Positions 10,003 to 21,536 of a stretch of DNA of 64,000 nt are shown here, in pieces. Each line of letters opens with the position of its first letter. Position 1 is the stretch's first letter. The DNA comes from Mycolicibacterium septicum DSM 44393 (lineage in GTDB: Bacteria > Actinomycetota > Actinomycetes > Mycobacteriales > Mycobacteriaceae), in contig NZ_HG322951.1 of the NCBI RefSeq assembly GCF_000455325.1, positions 2,893,700 through 2,957,699 of the forward strand. The letters run 5' to 3'. The notes under the pieces are model-generated. The model saw only the letters and a list, made by a program, of their open reading frames with translations. It was not told the DNA's origin and made no database searches. Position numbers and translations under genes: made by a program.

Positions 10003-13000
10003 GTGCACCTCAAGAGTCTGACGCTGAAGGGCTTCAAGTCCTTCGCCTCGCCGACGACTCTGCGGTTCGAACCCGGCATCACCTGCGTCGTCGGCCCCAA
10101 CGGGTCGGGCAAATCGAACGTGGTCGACGCCCTCACCTGGGTGATGGGCGAGCAGGGCGCCAAGACCCTGCGCGGCGGCAAGATGGAGGACGTCATCTTC
10201 GCCGGTACGTCCTCGCGGGCGCCGCTGGGCCGCGCCGAGGTGACGCTGACCATCGACAACTCCGACAACGCGCTGCCCATCGAGTACTCCGAGGTGTCGA
10301 TCACGCGCCGCGTGTTCCGTGACGGCGCAGGCGAATACGAGATCAACGGCAGCAGCTGCCGGCTGATGGACGTTCAAGAGCTGCTGAGTGATTCCGGCAT
10401 CGGCCGCGAGATGCACGTCATCGTCGGCCAGGGCAAGCTCGCCGAGATCCTGGAGTCGCGTCCCGAGGATCGCCGCGCCTTCATCGAAGAGGCCGCCGGG
10501 GTTCTCAAGCACCGCAAACGCAAGGAAAAGGCGGTCCGCAAGCTCGACTCGATGGCGGCGAACCTGGCCCGTCTGACCGATCTGACGACCGAATTGCGCC
10601 GCCAGCTCAAACCGCTGGGCCGCCAGGCCGAGATGGCGCGGCGCGCGGCGACGATCCAGGCCGATCTGCGAGACGCCCGCCTGCGCCTGGCCGCCGATGA
10701 TCTGGTGAGAAGGCAGGTCGAGTTCCACAACACCAACCAGGCCGAGACCACGCTGCGCCGCGAGCACGACGAGGCGACGGTCCGGCTGGAGACGTCGACG
10801 GTCGAACTGCAGGCGCACGAGGCCGCGGTGGCCGAACTGACCCGGCGCGCCGAGGCCGCTCAACAGACCTGGTTCCGGGCCTCGGCCCTGGCCGAACGGG
10901 TGAGCGCCACCGTGCGCATCGCGACCGACCGGGCTCAGTCGTTCGAGGCGGAGGCCGAGGTCTCCACCGGGCAGGACCCCGAGGCGCTGGAAGCCGAGGC
11001 CGACGAGGTCGCCGAGCTCGAGATGGAGCTGCTGGGCGAGCTCGAAGAGTCGCGCATCGTCCTGGAGAGCGCCCGCGCCGAGCTGGCCGAACGTGAACAG
11101 ATCGCCGCGGAGGCCGAGCGGGCGCATCTGGCCGCGGCCCGGGCCGAGGCGGACCGTCGCGAGGGGCTGGCCCGGTTGGCCGGGCAGGTCGACACGATGC
11201 GCACCCGGGTCGAGTCGATCGACGACGGGGTCATGCGGATGTCGGTCAACATCGAGGAAGCCGGCGCCAAAGCCCAACTGACACGGGCCGAATTCGAGAC
11301 CGTACAGAGCCGGGTCAGTGAACTCGATGCCGGGGAAGTGGGTCTGGACGAGCAGCACGACCGCTCGGTGGCAGCCCTGCGGATCGCCGATGAACGGGTG
11401 GCCGAACTACAGTCGGCCGAACGTGCCGCCGAACGGCAGGTCGCCTCGCTGCGGGCCCGCATCGAGGCCCTCTCCGTCAGCCTGGACCGACGCGACGGTG
11501 CTGCCTGGTTGCAGAAGAACCACAGCGGCTCAGGGCTTTTCGGCACCATCGGGGAATACCTGAAAGTGCAGCCGGGACATGAGGTGGCGGTGGCCACCGT
11601 TCTGGGGGCTGCCGCCGACGCGTTGGCCGCCGAGGATTTCGGTGTTGCCGCCGCTGCCGTGGCTGCGCTCAAGGAATCCGACGGCGGGCGGGCCGCACTG
11701 CTGCTGGGGGACTGGAAGGTCAACGGCTCGGCAGCATCGGGCACGCTTCCCGACGGTGCGATCTGGGCCAACGAGGTGGTCACCGTCCCGGATCGGTTGC
11801 GCGGCGCGATCACCGCGATGCTGGCCGGGGTGGCGGTGGTGACCGATCTGCCCGCCGGGGTGCAACTGGTGTCGGCGCGCCCGGACCTGCGCGCGGTGAC
11901 CGCGGACGGTGATCTGGTCGGTGCCGGCTGGATCAGTGGCGGGTCCGACCGCAAGCCCTCCACCCTTGAGATCAGTTCCGAGATCGACAAGGCGAAACAC
12001 GAACTGGAGATCGTCGAGCGGCAGACCGGTGAGCTGGCGGCCGCATTGTCGGGTGCGCTGACCGAGCAGGCGGCCCGACAGGAGTCGGCCGAAGAGGCGA
12101 TGGCCGCGCTCAACGAATCCGACGCCGCGATCTCGGCCATCTACGAACAGCTGGGCCGCCTGGGACAGGATGCCCGTGGCGCCGGTGACGAGTGGCAGCG
12201 GCTGATCCGCCAGCGCGACGAGCTCGAGGCCGGGCGTACCAAGACGGTCGAGGAACTCACCGAACTCGAGTCGCGGCTGCACAACGCCGAACAGCTTCCG
12301 ACGTTCGAGGCCGAGCCCGTGGACCGCCAGGCCTCGATGGCCGCCGCCGAGGCGGCGCGCTCGGTCGAGGTGGAGGCCCGGCTGTCGGTGCGCACAGCCG
12401 AGGAACGCGCGAATGCGGTTCGCGGACGGGCTGATTCACTACGCCGCGCCGCTGCCGCCGAGCGCGAGGCCCGGGCGCGTGCGCAACGGGCCCGGGAGGC
12501 GCGCGAACATGCGGCGCGGGTGGCCGCGGCGGTGTCCGAAGCGGGACGCATTGTGGCGGGGCGGTTGAGCGCCGTGGTGTCGGTGGCCTCGCGGATGCGT
12601 GACGAGCTGGCCACCGAGCGTCAGATTCGGGCCACCGCGCTGTCCCAGGTGCGCGAGACGGTCACCGAACTCACCGCGAGGATCACCGCGCTGACCGACG
12701 CGTTGCACCGCGACGAGATGGCCAAAGCGCAAGCGTCACTTCGCATCGAGCAGCTCGAGGCGCAGGTGCTGGAGCAGTTCGGGATGCCTGCCGCCGATCT
12801 GATCGCCGAGTACGGCCCACAGATCGCGTTGCCGCCCACCGAGCTGGAGATGGCGGAGTACGAGCAGGCGCGCGAGCGGGGCGAACAGGTCATGGCGCCC
12901 GCGCCGATGCCGTTCGACCGGCCGACCCAGGAGCGTCGGGCCAAGAAGGCCGAACGCGAACTCTCGGAGTTGGGTAGGGTGAATCCGCTTGCGCTGGAAG

Positions 13001-13590
13001 AGTTTGCCGCCCTGGAGGAGCGCTACAACTTCCTGTCCACGCAACTTGAGGACGTCAAAGCCGCCCGCACCGATCTGCTCGATGTGATCGCCGATGTCGA
13101 CACGCGCATCCTGCAGGTGTTCACCGAGGCATATGTCGATGTCGAGCGCGAGTTCGAGCAGGTGTTTTCCACGCTGTTCCCCGGCGGCGAGGGCCGGCTG
13201 CTGCTGACGAACCCCAGTGACATGCTGACCACTGGCATCGAGGTCGAGGCCAGGCCGCCGGGCAAGAAGATCAAGCGACTCTCGCTGCTGTCCGGTGGCG
13301 AGAAGTCCCTGACGGCGGTGGCCATGCTGGTGGCGATCTTTCGGGCCCGCCCGTCCCCGTTCTACGTGATGGACGAGGTCGAGGCCGCGCTCGACGATGT
13401 GAACCTGCGCCGGTTGATCAGCCTGTTCGAGCAGCTGCGGGAAAAGTCCCAGCTGATCGTGATCACCCACCAGAAGCCCACCATGGAGGTCGCCGACGCG
13501 CTCTACGGTGTGACGATGCGCGGTGACGGCATCACCACGGTGATCTCGCAGCGGATGCGGGGACAGGAACTGGCGGCCAACCCGAGCTGA
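10003..13590 (+). CDS. smc: Chromosome segregation/condensation protein SMC
   Basis: This SMC ATPase forms the ring that, with ScpA/ScpB, organises and segregates the chromosome. The 1195-residue chain has the full architecture. It starts with the N-terminal head and Walker A GPNGSGKS (31-38). A long coiled coil follows, then a hinge around 500-660 and a second coiled coil. The C-terminal head has the signature [15 protein letters not shown] (about 1096) and Walker [14 protein letters not shown] (about 1121). The open frame begins at 9931, but GTG 10003 ([14 protein letters not shown]) is the conserved N-terminus. Confidence 0.97.
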   Translation: MHLKSLTLKGFKSFASPTTLRFEPGITCVVGPNGSGKSNVVDALTWVMGEQGAKTLRGGKMEDVIFAGTSSRAPLGRAEVTLTIDNSDNALPIEYSEVSITRRVFRDGAGEYEINGSSCRLMDVQELLSDSGIGREMHVIVGQGKLAEILESRPEDRRAFIEEAAGVLKHRKRKEKAVRKLDSMAANLARLTDLTTELRRQLKPLGRQAEMARRAATIQADLRDARLRLAADDLVRRQVEFHNTNQAETTLRREHDEATVRLETSTVELQAHEAAVAELTRRAEAAQQTWFRASALAERVSATVRIATDRAQSFEAEAEVSTGQDPEALEAEADEVAELEMELLGELEESRIVLESARAELAEREQIAAEAERAHLAAARAEADRREGLARLAGQVDTMRTRVESIDDGVMRMSVNIEEAGAKAQLTRAEFETVQSRVSELDAGEVGLDEQHDRSVAALRIADERVAELQSAERAAERQVASLRARIEALSVSLDRRDGAAWLQKNHSGSGLFGTIGEYLKVQPGHEVAVATVLGAAADALAAEDFGVAAAAVAALKESDGGRAALLLGDWKVNGSAASGTLPDGAIWANEVVTVPDRLRGAITAMLAGVAVVTDLPAGVQLVSARPDLRAVTADGDLVGAGWISGGSDRKPSTLEISSEIDKAKHELEIVERQTGELAAALSGALTEQAARQESAEEAMAALNESDAAISAIYEQLGRLGQDARGAGDEWQRLIRQRDELEAGRTKTVEELTELESRLHNAEQLPTFEAEPVDRQASMAAAEAARSVEVEARLSVRTAEERANAVRGRADSLRRAAAAEREARARAQRAREAREHAARVAAAVSEAGRIVAGRLSAVVSVASRMRDELATERQIRATALSQVRETVTELTARITALTDALHRDEMAKAQASLRIEQLEAQVLEQFGMPAADLIAEYGPQIALPPTELEMAEYEQARERGEQVMAPAPMPFDRPTQERRAKKAERELSELGRVNPLALEEFAALEERYNFLSTQLEDVKAARTDLLDVIADVDTRILQVFTEAYVDVEREFEQVFSTLFPGGEGRLLLTNPSDMLTTGIEVEARPPGKKIKRLSLLSGGEKSLTAVAMLVAIFRARPSPFYVMDEVEAALDDVNLRRLISLFEQLREKSQLIVITHQKPTMEVADALYGVTMRGDGITTVISQRMRGQELAANPS

Positions 13591-13598
13591 TCGGGTGC

Positions 13599-13656
13599 CG
13601 AGCGTGGGGGTGAGATCCGGATTCCCCCGCGGATCCGGGTCTCACCCCCACGCTCG
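13599..13656. terminator. Long hairpin between convergent smc and the PE-PPE gene
   Basis: 22-base arms (13599-13620 and 13635-13656) pair at all but one G-U position around a 14-base loop. The arms begin CGAGCGTGGGGG. The position between two convergent genes suggests a bidirectional terminator. Confidence 0.75.
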
Positions 13657-13668
13657 ACCGATGTCCCC

Positions 13669-15240
13669 CTATGCCGCGCCGGAGTGTGCGGCGCGGTGGC
13701 TACGGCGCGGCTTCTCGTGTGTACCGCTGTCTTTCGCCTCCGCAGTTCCGGATGTGGGCTGGGCCGAACCGCTTTCGTCGGCGCGATGAACCCTGCGGGT
13801 CGGGCGCGAGTCGGAGCCGGATTCGTCGGCCTTGACGCCGTCGGATGCCTTGGGCGAGAGTGCCTGCCGCACCGACTGCCTGATTCGCTCGGCCGCCGAT
13901 CTCGGCTTCGGTGGCGTCTTGGTCTTGACCTCGGTCTTGATGTCGCCCTCGGCTTTGACAGCCGTGTCCACGGACGTGTCGACGGCGGTGTCGGCCTCGG
14001 GATCCTTCGCCTCCGGATCGGACTTCGGGATGTCGGCGTCGGCTGCGGCGAGGACGTCGTTGTCCGTTGTGGGATGCACGCGGGGCACGTGCAGCCGGGT
14101 CGGCCCGGGCTGAGGCTTCTCCGGTGCCGAAACGCCGGTCGTCACCTTCTCCGGAGCCGACTTATCCGGTGCGGCAACGTCTTCCGTGCGGCGGTCGGCG
14201 GTGTCGGCGGTGTCGATCCCGAGGCCGGCGAGGGCATTGCGCACGCCCTCCTCGGCCGCGGCTTTCAGATCCGACGCCAACTTGTCGAGATCGACGTGGG
14301 GTATCAGCCCGGCGCGGGTCGGCACACCCATGTTGGCAGGCGTGCGGTCATAGGCGAGCTCGATCAACACCCGCAGGGTGGGCTCGACCAGGTCGATCAC
14401 CGGCGCCGGGATTCCTATGTCGCGGAACGGCTGCAGCAGCGGAAGGTGCTCGGTGTGCACCAGGTAGTAGGTGGTGTTGCCGGAGGTGTAGGAGTCGTAT
14501 GTGCTCGGATCGTCCAGGTCGACCACCGATGACCCGTAGTTCGGATGTAGGTAGACGTAGCCCATCAGGGCGTTGAGATCGGCCAGCAGATTGAGCGGAT
14601 ATTTGGGGAAGTCGGCGATCAGGTCGTACTGGCGCGCGACATCGATCGTCTCGTATTCGTCATCCGGGGTGGCGCCGTCGAAGCTGACCCCGAGGATCGG
14701 GATGTAGAGGCCCTCGAACCGGGCCAGGATTCCGCCGTTGGGCCGGTTGGGATTGGCCACGAACACGAAGGACAGCTCGTCAGGTGAGGGCACCGTGGCG
14801 CCCTGGGCGCGCAGCTCGGCCAGGTTCCGCTTCTCCCGGGTGGCGATGTTGGCACTCTGTGAGTAGCCGACGACGACCTTCTCGCCCGGCGTGCTCAGTA
14901 CGGCGTTGTTGAGGCTGAGGACGCCGCGGGCGACCGAGGTGTCGAAGCTGATGTCGGTCAGGCTGGTCGCGGGCCAGAACTGCTCGGGTGTCTGCACCCA
15001 TTTCAAGTCGTCCTCGTCGAGGTGCCGATCGGACAGATAGGTGTTGTTCACCTGGTCCAGGTAAGTGCCTGCACCCCATTGATGCGGATCTCCCAGCGCC
15101 TTCATTCCGGTTCCGCCCATGATGAGCGCTGTGGCCGCCAGTTGAACCAATGTCGTCATGCTCGCCGTCACGACGAGCCCGACGGTGCCGACCAGGGCGA
15201 CCAGCGTCACTGCCAGCCCCCGAAGCACACGAATGTGCAT
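13669..15240 (-). CDS. Secreted PE-PPE-domain (serine hydrolase fold) protein
   Basis: The 523-residue protein has an N-terminal signal or anchor segment (about 5-42). A PE-PPE domain (PF08237-type) follows, with the nucleophile-elbow motif GYSQSA (Ser at about 127) typical of mycobacterial alpha/beta-hydrolases acting in the cell envelope. The C-terminal ~170 residues are low-complexity, Lys/Glu/Asp/Pro-rich. It lacks PE or PPE N-terminal domains. ATG 15240 is chosen because GGGAGG lies just upstream; the frame itself runs to 15621. It is inserted between smc and ftsY, which are adjacent in M. tuberculosis. The substrate is unknown. Confidence 0.85.
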   Translation of the reverse strand: MHIRVLRGLAVTLVALVGTVGLVVTASMTTLVQLAATALIMGGTGMKALGDPHQWGAGTYLDQVNNTYLSDRHLDEDDLKWVQTPEQFWPATSLTDISFDTSVARGVLSLNNAVLSTPGEKVVVGYSQSANIATREKRNLAELRAQGATVPSPDELSFVFVANPNRPNGGILARFEGLYIPILGVSFDGATPDDEYETIDVARQYDLIADFPKYPLNLLADLNALMGYVYLHPNYGSSVVDLDDPSTYDSYTSGNTTYYLVHTEHLPLLQPFRDIGIPAPVIDLVEPTLRVLIELAYDRTPANMGVPTRAGLIPHVDLDKLASDLKAAAEEGVRNALAGLGIDTADTADRRTEDVAAPDKSAPEKVTTGVSAPEKPQPGPTRLHVPRVHPTTDNDVLAAADADIPKSDPEAKDPEADTAVDTSVDTAVKAEGDIKTEVKTKTPPKPRSAAERIRQSVRQALSPKASDGVKADESGSDSRPTRRVHRADESGSAQPTSGTAEAKDSGTHEKPRRSHRAAHSGAA

Positions 15241-15644
15241 CCTTTTCCTCCCTTTCGCGAAAAATCCCGAGGGAAGGACCACATGCCGCCCAAATGCTGA
15301 AGTCATTCCCGACCCACGTGGATCGTGAACCACATTCTGGCCTGATGTCAGCGAATTGAAAAAAGTGTGCTTGAAAACCGAAAAAGGACAGCTAGAAAGC
15401 GTTTTAAGAATGGTCGCCGTCATCACGTCAGCTAAGCCGTAGAAGATATCTACGGCTGGAGCAATCGGGTTCGTCCGGTGGCGTGGTGAATGAAAGATAC
15501 CGCGTCGGTACGTGCATGTACCACGGTTTTGAGTAATCCGTTGAACCGAGGTTTCGCCGGGATCGATGGGCGCGACAATCGGCGGTAGATGGGCGGGCAA
15601 CGGGGCCGGTCGTTCCCGCACGGCCGCCCTGAGACAATGACGGC
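15241..15644. other. Intergenic control region between the PE-PPE gene and ftsY
   Basis: These 404 bases between divergent genes hold no convincing ORF and are visibly more AT-rich than the surroundings, especially 15350-15420. They contain the PE-PPE ribosome binding site, two palindromes (listed separately) and a GACAAT box six bases before the ftsY GTG. Confidence 0.7.
15435..15522. promoter_or_regulatory. Two operator-like palindromes upstream of the PE-PPE gene
   Basis: At 15435-15457 AGCCGTAGA and TCTACGGCT form perfect 9-base arms around AGATA. At 15507-15522 GGTACGTGCATGTACC is a 16-base palindrome with one mismatched pair. Both are size-appropriate for dimeric regulators. No regulator gene is adjacent, so any binding protein is unknown. 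Confidence 0.45.
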
Positions 15645-17009
15645 GTGTCAGAAGGTGCGTTGTTGGGTCTGTGGATCGCTATCGCGGTCGTCGCCGTTCT
15701 CGTTGTCGTCGCTCTCACCGTGGGGCTGGTGCGATACCGCCGGCGGCGGATCAGCCTGTCCGAGCGTGACGCCGCGAAACCGATCGACCGCTCCGGCGGC
15801 TACACGGCTTCGTCGGGCATCACGTTCAGCCAGTCGGGCACCGCCACGGTCGAGCGCATCGACACCAGCGGGCTGCCGGCGGTCGGCGATGACGCCACCA
15901 TTCCGCGCGACGCACCCAAACGCACCATCTCCGATGTGCAGCTGCCGGAGCCGCCGGTCGAGCCGGTCGAGCCGGTCGCACCGCAGACACCGGTCGAACC
16001 GGCCGAGCCGGAAGTGGCCGTCGAACCGGAACCAGCCGTTGAGCCGGCCGAGACCGCCGATCCGGTCGCTGCCGCCGTCGAGGACATCGCCCCGGCCGAG
16101 GGCCGGATGGACCGGCTGCGCGGACGCCTCGCCAAGTCACAGAACGCGTTGGGCCGCAGCATGCTCGGGTTGCTCGGCGGCGGCGATCTCGACGAAGACT
16201 CCTGGGAGGCGGTCGAGGACACCCTGTTGATCGCCGACCTCGGCCCGGTGGTCACCGAATCCGTCGTCGCGGCATTGCGTGAGCGGATGGCCAGCAAGAG
16301 CGTGCGTAGCGAAGCCGATGCGCGTGCGGTGCTGCGCGAGGTGCTGATGGCGGAGCTGCGACCCGAGATGGACCGTTCGATCAAGGCCCTGCCACATGCC
16401 GAGAAGCCGTCCGTGCTGTTGGTGGTCGGCGTGAACGGCACCGGCAAGACCACCACCGTGGGCAAGCTGGCGCGGGTGCTGGTGGCCGACGGCCGCCGCG
16501 TCGTGCTCGGCGCCGCCGACACGTTCCGTGCCGCGGCCGCCGACCAGCTGCAGACCTGGGCCGCGCGCGTCGGCGCAGAGGTGGTGCGGGGTCCCGAGGG
16601 CGCCGATCCCGCATCGGTGGCGTTCGACGCCGTCGACGAGGGCGTCAAGGCCGGGGCCGATGTCGTTGTGATCGACACTGCGGGCCGCCTGCACACCAAG
16701 ACCGGCCTGATGGACGAACTCGGCAAGGTCAAGCGAGTGGTGGAGAAGCGGGCCGCCGTCGATGAGGTGCTGCTGGTGCTCGATGCCACCATCGGGCAGA
16801 ACAGCCTGCCGCAGGCCAAGGTGTTCGCCGAGGTCGTCGACATCACCGGGGTGGTGCTGACCAAACTCGACGGGACCGCCAAGGGCGGGATCGTATTCCG
16901 GGTCCAGCAGGAACTCGGTGTCCCGGTCAAACTCGTCGGACTCGGTGAAGGCCCCGACGACCTCGCCCCGTTCGAGCCGGCGGCCTTCGTCGACGCCCTC
17001 CTGGGCTGA
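15645..17009 (+). CDS. ftsY: Signal recognition particle receptor FtsY
   Basis: This SRP receptor GTPase docks ribosome-SRP complexes at the membrane. Its 454 residues comprise an N-terminal transmembrane helix (about 4-27), an acidic Pro/Glu/Val-rich linker and the NG domain. The NG domain has GVNGTGKTTTVGKLA (G1), DTAGRLHTKTGLM (G3) and TKLDGTAKGG (G4 region). GTG 15645 has a GACAAT box six bases upstream. The order ftsY-amt-glnB-glnD-ffh matches M. tuberculosis apart from one small gene there. Confidence 0.96.
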   Translation: MSEGALLGLWIAIAVVAVLVVVALTVGLVRYRRRRISLSERDAAKPIDRSGGYTASSGITFSQSGTATVERIDTSGLPAVGDDATIPRDAPKRTISDVQLPEPPVEPVEPVAPQTPVEPAEPEVAVEPEPAVEPAETADPVAAAVEDIAPAEGRMDRLRGRLAKSQNALGRSMLGLLGGGDLDEDSWEAVEDTLLIADLGPVVTESVVAALRERMASKSVRSEADARAVLREVLMAELRPEMDRSIKALPHAEKPSVLLVVGVNGTGKTTTVGKLARVLVADGRRVVLGAADTFRAAAADQLQTWAARVGAEVVRGPEGADPASVAFDAVDEGVKAGADVVVIDTAGRLHTKTGLMDELGKVKRVVEKRAAVDEVLLVLDATIGQNSLPQAKVFAEVVDITGVVLTKLDGTAKGGIVFRVQQELGVPVKLVGLGEGPDDLAPFEPAAFVDALLG

Positions 17010-17043
17010 AAAACCGGTCGAAAAACCCCGGAAAACGCACGGT

Positions 17044-17113
17044 GTAACACCGGCGAAACGCAGCCTGGCTATCCGTTCACACGAGCGAAACGCAACGGCG
17101 CCGTGGCTGAAAC
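17044..17113 (+). promoter_or_regulatory. GlnR-type boxes upstream of amt-glnB-glnD
   Basis: GTAAC-N6-GAAAC (17044-17059) and GTTCAC-N6-GAAAC (17075-17091) match the actinobacterial GlnR half-site pattern gnTnAC-N6-GaAAC. A third GAAAC lies at 17109-17113. The GAAAC cores are 32 and 22 bases apart, about three and two helical turns. GlnR activates amt in mycobacteria under nitrogen limitation, which fits the downstream genes. Confidence 0.72.
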
Positions 17114-17192
17114 ATCCACTCAGCATTGTCTTGGACCAGGTCAATGGTCGTAAATCCTTGCGGCCGTGGCGTGGTGAAGGAGGAAACTGCGA

Positions 17193-18548
17193 GTGGAGCA
17201 ATTCCCGATATTGGGCGCGCCGGACACCGGTGACACAGCATGGATGCTGGCCAGCGCCGCACTTGTGCTGCTGATGACACCGGGCCTGGCCTTCTTCTAC
17301 GGCGGCATGGTCCGTGCCAAGGGCGTGCTCAACATGATCATGATGAGCGTCAGCGCCATGGGTGTCGTGACCGTCCTGTGGGCGCTGTACGGCTACTCGG
17401 TCGCATTCGGTGACAACACCGCCGGCGTGATCGGCAATCCGGCACAGTTCTTCGGTCTCAAGGGCCTGATCGGCGGGAATGGTTCGGCCGATGCGCCCAT
17501 CGCGCTGGCCGGGACGATCCCGGCCTCCGTGTTCGTGGGCTTCCAGCTGATGTTCGCGATCATCACGGTCGCACTGATCTCCGGTGCCGTCGCCGACCGC
17601 ATCAAGTTCGGCGGCTGGCTGCTGTTCGCCGCGCTGTGGGCGACCATCGTCTACTTCCCGGTCGCGCACTGGGTCTTCGATTTCGACGTCAAGGGCTCCG
17701 ACGGCGAGACCGTGATTCACCACGGGGGATGGATCGCCAACCAGCTCAAGGCAATTGACTTCGCGGGTGGTACCGCGGTGCACATCAACGCAGGTACGGC
17801 CGGCCTGGTCCTGGCCATCATCCTCGGCAAGCGGCTCGGTTGGCCCGGTACGCCGATGCGCCCGCACAACCTCCCGTTCGTGATGCTCGGCGCCGGCCTG
17901 CTCTGGTTCGGTTGGTACGGATTCAACGCCGGTTCTGCGGTGTCGGCCAACGGAGTTGCCGGTTCGACCTTCGTCACGACCACGGTGGCGACCGCGGCGG
18001 CCATGCTGGCATGGCTGCTCACCGAGCGCATCCGCGACGGCCACGCCACATCACTGGGTGCGGCTTCTGGCATCGTCGCAGGCCTGGTGGCGATCACGCC
18101 GTCCTGCTCGTCGGTGAATGTGGTGGGCGCACTCGTGATTGGTGTTTCCGCAGGTGTGCTGTGTGCGCTGGCGGTGGGCCTGAAGTTCAAGTTCGGTTTC
18201 GATGATTCGCTCGACGTCGTGGGTGTCCACCTGGTCGGTGGCATCGTGGGCACGTTGCTGGTCGGCCTGGTGGCCACCAAGGAGGCGCCTGCCGCTGTTG
18301 CCGGTCTGTTCTACGGTGGCGGGTTCGATCAGTTGTGGCGACAGGCCGTCGGGGCGGGTGCTGTTCTGCTCTATTCGGCGGTGGGTACGGCTATCTTGGC
18401 GTTGATTGTGAAATACACCGTGGGCCTGCGCCTGGACAAAGAAGAGGAGGCTTCCGGTATCGACGAGTCCGAGCACGCGGAGAGCGCTTACGACTTCGTC
18501 GCTGTCGGAACCGGTTCTGTTCTTGGTCGTCACGGCGGGGAGGAATAA
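17193..18548 (+). CDS. amt: Ammonium transporter (Amt/MEP family)
   Basis: This membrane channel for ammonium has 451 residues and about eleven transmembrane helices. The family signature lies in AIDFAGGTAVHINAGTAGL (about 188-206), and conserved pore His residues are present. It starts at GTG 17193 after AAGGAGG (17177-17183). It is the first gene of a nitrogen-sensing operon; glnB begins six bases after its stop. GlnR-like boxes upstream suggest induction by nitrogen limitation. It equals Rv2920c. Confidence 0.96.
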   Translation: MEQFPILGAPDTGDTAWMLASAALVLLMTPGLAFFYGGMVRAKGVLNMIMMSVSAMGVVTVLWALYGYSVAFGDNTAGVIGNPAQFFGLKGLIGGNGSADAPIALAGTIPASVFVGFQLMFAIITVALISGAVADRIKFGGWLLFAALWATIVYFPVAHWVFDFDVKGSDGETVIHHGGWIANQLKAIDFAGGTAVHINAGTAGLVLAIILGKRLGWPGTPMRPHNLPFVMLGAGLLWFGWYGFNAGSAVSANGVAGSTFVTTTVATAAAMLAWLLTERIRDGHATSLGAASGIVAGLVAITPSCSSVNVVGALVIGVSAGVLCALAVGLKFKFGFDDSLDVVGVHLVGGIVGTLLVGLVATKEAPAAVAGLFYGGGFDQLWRQAVGAGAVLLYSAVGTAILALIVKYTVGLRLDKEEEASGIDESEHAESAYDFVAVGTGSVLGRHGGEE

Positions 18549-18893
<345 letters not shown>

Positions 18894-18974
18894 TCGGAGC
18901 GTCCGTCGAGACGCCTTCTCCCCGGCCAGCAATCGCGTGAGCACAACCCGGTGATCGGCCGGGGAGGAGTCGAA

Positions 18975-21473
18975 ATGACAGAGAACAACGCAGAATCCGC
19001 CGGAGTCTCTCCCCAAGGGGCTCCGGCGGTTTCGTCCCGGCCCGCCAACGATCTGACGGCGGCCACCAAGCAGTTGCTCAGCGGGGGATCGCGCCAGCTG
19101 GATGCGGCCGCGCTGCGCAACGCGTTACTCGATCTGCACGAATTCTGGCTCACCACAAAGGCTGCCGAGATCGGTATCACCGCCACCAGTGGATTCTCGA
19201 TCGTGGCCACGGGTGGTTTGGGCCGCGGCGAGATGTTGCCCTACTCCGACCTCGACCTCACCTTGCTGCATGACAACATGCCTGTCGAACTCGTGTCCGA
19301 AGTGGCCGAGAAACTCTGGTACCCCTTGTGGGACGCCAACATTCGTATCGATCACAGCGTGCGCACCGTGCCCGAGGCGCTCAAAGTCGCAGGTGAAGAC
19401 ATCTCGGTGGGTCTGGCGATGCTCGACGCGCGTCACATCGCCGGTGATGCCGATCTGTCGGCACTGCTGGTCGGCGGCTCACGCCGGCAGTGGCGGATCG
19501 GAATCGCTTCGCGGTTCGACGAACTCGTCGAGCATGCGCAGTCGCGGTGGGAGCGCAGCGGCCAGATCGCGCACCGAGCCGAACCGGACCTGAAATCGGG
19601 CCGGGGCGGTCTGCGGGACGTCCAGCTGCTCAACGCGCTCGCGATAGCGCAACTGGCCGACGTGTATCCGAGCCGGGCTCTGGCCTCGCCGACAGGAACT
19701 CTGGGCGATGCACACCTGGCGCTGCTCAATGTTCGGACCGAACTGCACCGGGCTTCTGGCCGGGGCCGGGAGTTGTTGCTGGCTCAGCACGCCGACGAGA
19801 TCGGCGCGGCCCTGCGGATCGGGGACCGATTCGATCTGGCGCGCACCCTCTCGGATGCCGCGCGCACCGTCAGTTACTACGTCGATTCCGGGATTCGCAC
19901 AGCCGCCAATGCCTTACCGCGGCGTGGCTTCGCCGCCCTGCGCCGCCCGGTGCGCCGTCCGCTCGACGAAGGGGTGATCGAGTACGCGGGCGAGGTGATC
20001 CTGGCCCGCGACGCCCGGCCGGAACGCGATCCCGGCCTGATTCTGCGGGTGGCGGCCGCGTCGGCCAGTACCGGGTTGCCGATGGCGGTGTCCACGTTGA
20101 GCCGACTGGCCGAAACGGCACCTGAACTGCGCACGCCCTGGCCTCGCCAGGCCCTGAAGGACCTGCTGGTGTTGCTCGCGTCCGGCCCCGCAGCGGTCGC
20201 CACCATCGAGGCACTGGACCGTACCGGTCTGTGGGGCCGGCTGTTCCCGGAGTGGGGCGCGGTGCGAGACCTACCCCCGCGGGATGTCGTGCACACCTGG
20301 ACAGTTGACCGGCACCTGGTCGAAACCGTCTCGCGGGCAGGTGCTTTCACCACCCGGGTGTCACGTCCGGACCTGCTGCTGCTGGGTGCGCTGTGCCACG
20401 ACATCGGCAAGGGGCGCGGCGGCGACCACAGCGTGATCGGTGCGGAATTGGCCACCCAGATCGGCACCCGGCTGGGTCTGTGGCCATCCGACATCGACGT
20501 GCTGTCGAAGATCGTCCGGTACCACCTGCTGCTGCCCGACACCGCGACACGGCGAGATCTGCAGGATCCCAAGACCATTGACGCCGTAGCCGATGCACTC
20601 GGCGGCGATATGGTGCTGTTGGAGCTGCTCCACGTCCTGGCCGAGGCCGATTCGCTGGCCACCGGACCGGGGGTGTGGGGGGACTGGAAGGCATCGCTGA
20701 TCGGTGACCTGGTCCGCCGGTGCCGGCTGGTGATGGCCGGTGAATCGCTACCGAAACCCGATCCCATCGAGCCGCGGTTCATGGCGCTGGCCGCCGAAGC
20801 GGGTGTCCACGTCGAGCTCACCGAGGGCGACAGCCCACACATCTACAACGTGACGATGATCGCCGCGGACCGGCGCGGCCTGCTGTCCAAGGCGGCCGGT
20901 GTGCTGGCGTTGAACTCCCTGCGGGTCCACTCGGCCTCGGTCAACAGTCACGAGGGCTCGGCGATCAACACCTTCGCGGTGTCCCCGCATTTCGGTGCCC
21001 CGCCACCTGCCGAGCTGCTGCGTCAGCAGTTCATCCTGGCGCTCGACGGCGAACTGGACGTGATCGGTGCGCTGGAACGGCGTGATCTGGAGGCCGCCCA
21101 GCATCCGACGACCCGGGCCGGCGAGATCCTGGCCTCGGTACCGGCCAATCACGTGCCCGCCCCGCCGCGCATCCTGTGGTCGGCGGGCACCGTGCCCGAA
21201 GACCTGATCGTCCAGATCCGCACGATCGACCGGTCCGGCCTGTTGGCCCGCCTGACCGCGGTGTTCGAGCGGGACGGCGTGGATGTCTCGTGGGCGAAGG
21301 TGACCACGCTGGGCTCTTCGGTGGTCGACGTGTTCTGCATCACCGCGCCGGCACTGGCTGCCGACGAGGAGCGGCGGGCCGCGTTCCGCGAGGAACTGGA
21401 GCGCGACATGTTCGCGATCCTTCCCGCGCCGCCGCCGGCCAAACCGGCCAAACCGGCCGAGCACGCCAGCTGA
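18975..21473 (+). CDS. glnD: PII nucleotidyltransferase / nucleotidyl-removing enzyme GlnD
   Basis: This bifunctional enzyme modifies and demodifies PII according to nitrogen status. Its 832 residues include a nucleotidyltransferase site ([16 protein letters not shown], about 77-92), an HD hydrolase domain (LCHDIGKG...DHSVIGAE) and two C-terminal ACT domains that sense glutamine. ATG 18975 is preferred to GTG 18951 because GGGGAGGAG (18961-18969) is correctly spaced before it. It completes the amt-glnB-glnD operon. Confidence 0.95.
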   Translation: MTENNAESAGVSPQGAPAVSSRPANDLTAATKQLLSGGSRQLDAAALRNALLDLHEFWLTTKAAEIGITATSGFSIVATGGLGRGEMLPYSDLDLTLLHDNMPVELVSEVAEKLWYPLWDANIRIDHSVRTVPEALKVAGEDISVGLAMLDARHIAGDADLSALLVGGSRRQWRIGIASRFDELVEHAQSRWERSGQIAHRAEPDLKSGRGGLRDVQLLNALAIAQLADVYPSRALASPTGTLGDAHLALLNVRTELHRASGRGRELLLAQHADEIGAALRIGDRFDLARTLSDAARTVSYYVDSGIRTAANALPRRGFAALRRPVRRPLDEGVIEYAGEVILARDARPERDPGLILRVAAASASTGLPMAVSTLSRLAETAPELRTPWPRQALKDLLVLLASGPAAVATIEALDRTGLWGRLFPEWGAVRDLPPRDVVHTWTVDRHLVETVSRAGAFTTRVSRPDLLLLGALCHDIGKGRGGDHSVIGAELATQIGTRLGLWPSDIDVLSKIVRYHLLLPDTATRRDLQDPKTIDAVADALGGDMVLLELLHVLAEADSLATGPGVWGDWKASLIGDLVRRCRLVMAGESLPKPDPIEPRFMALAAEAGVHVELTEGDSPHIYNVTMIAADRRGLLSKAAGVLALNSLRVHSASVNSHEGSAINTFAVSPHFGAPPPAELLRQQFILALDGELDVIGALERRDLEAAQHPTTRAGEILASVPANHVPAPPRILWSAGTVPEDLIVQIRTIDRSGLLARLTAVFERDGVDVSWAKVTTLGSSVVDVFCITAPALAADEERRAAFREELERDMFAILPAPPPAKPAKPAEHAS

Positions 21474-21524
21474 CCTCTGAGCGGGTTGGCTGGTGGGCTC
21501 ACCACCCCGCCCGCGCCCGGCCGC

Positions 21525-21530
21525 TAGGCT
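21525..21530 (+). promoter_or_regulatory. Putative leaderless -10 box of ffh
   Basis: TAGGCT is followed by six bases and then GTG 21537. There is no Shine-Dalgarno sequence. Confidence 0.5.
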
Positions 21531-21536
21531 TACCAC

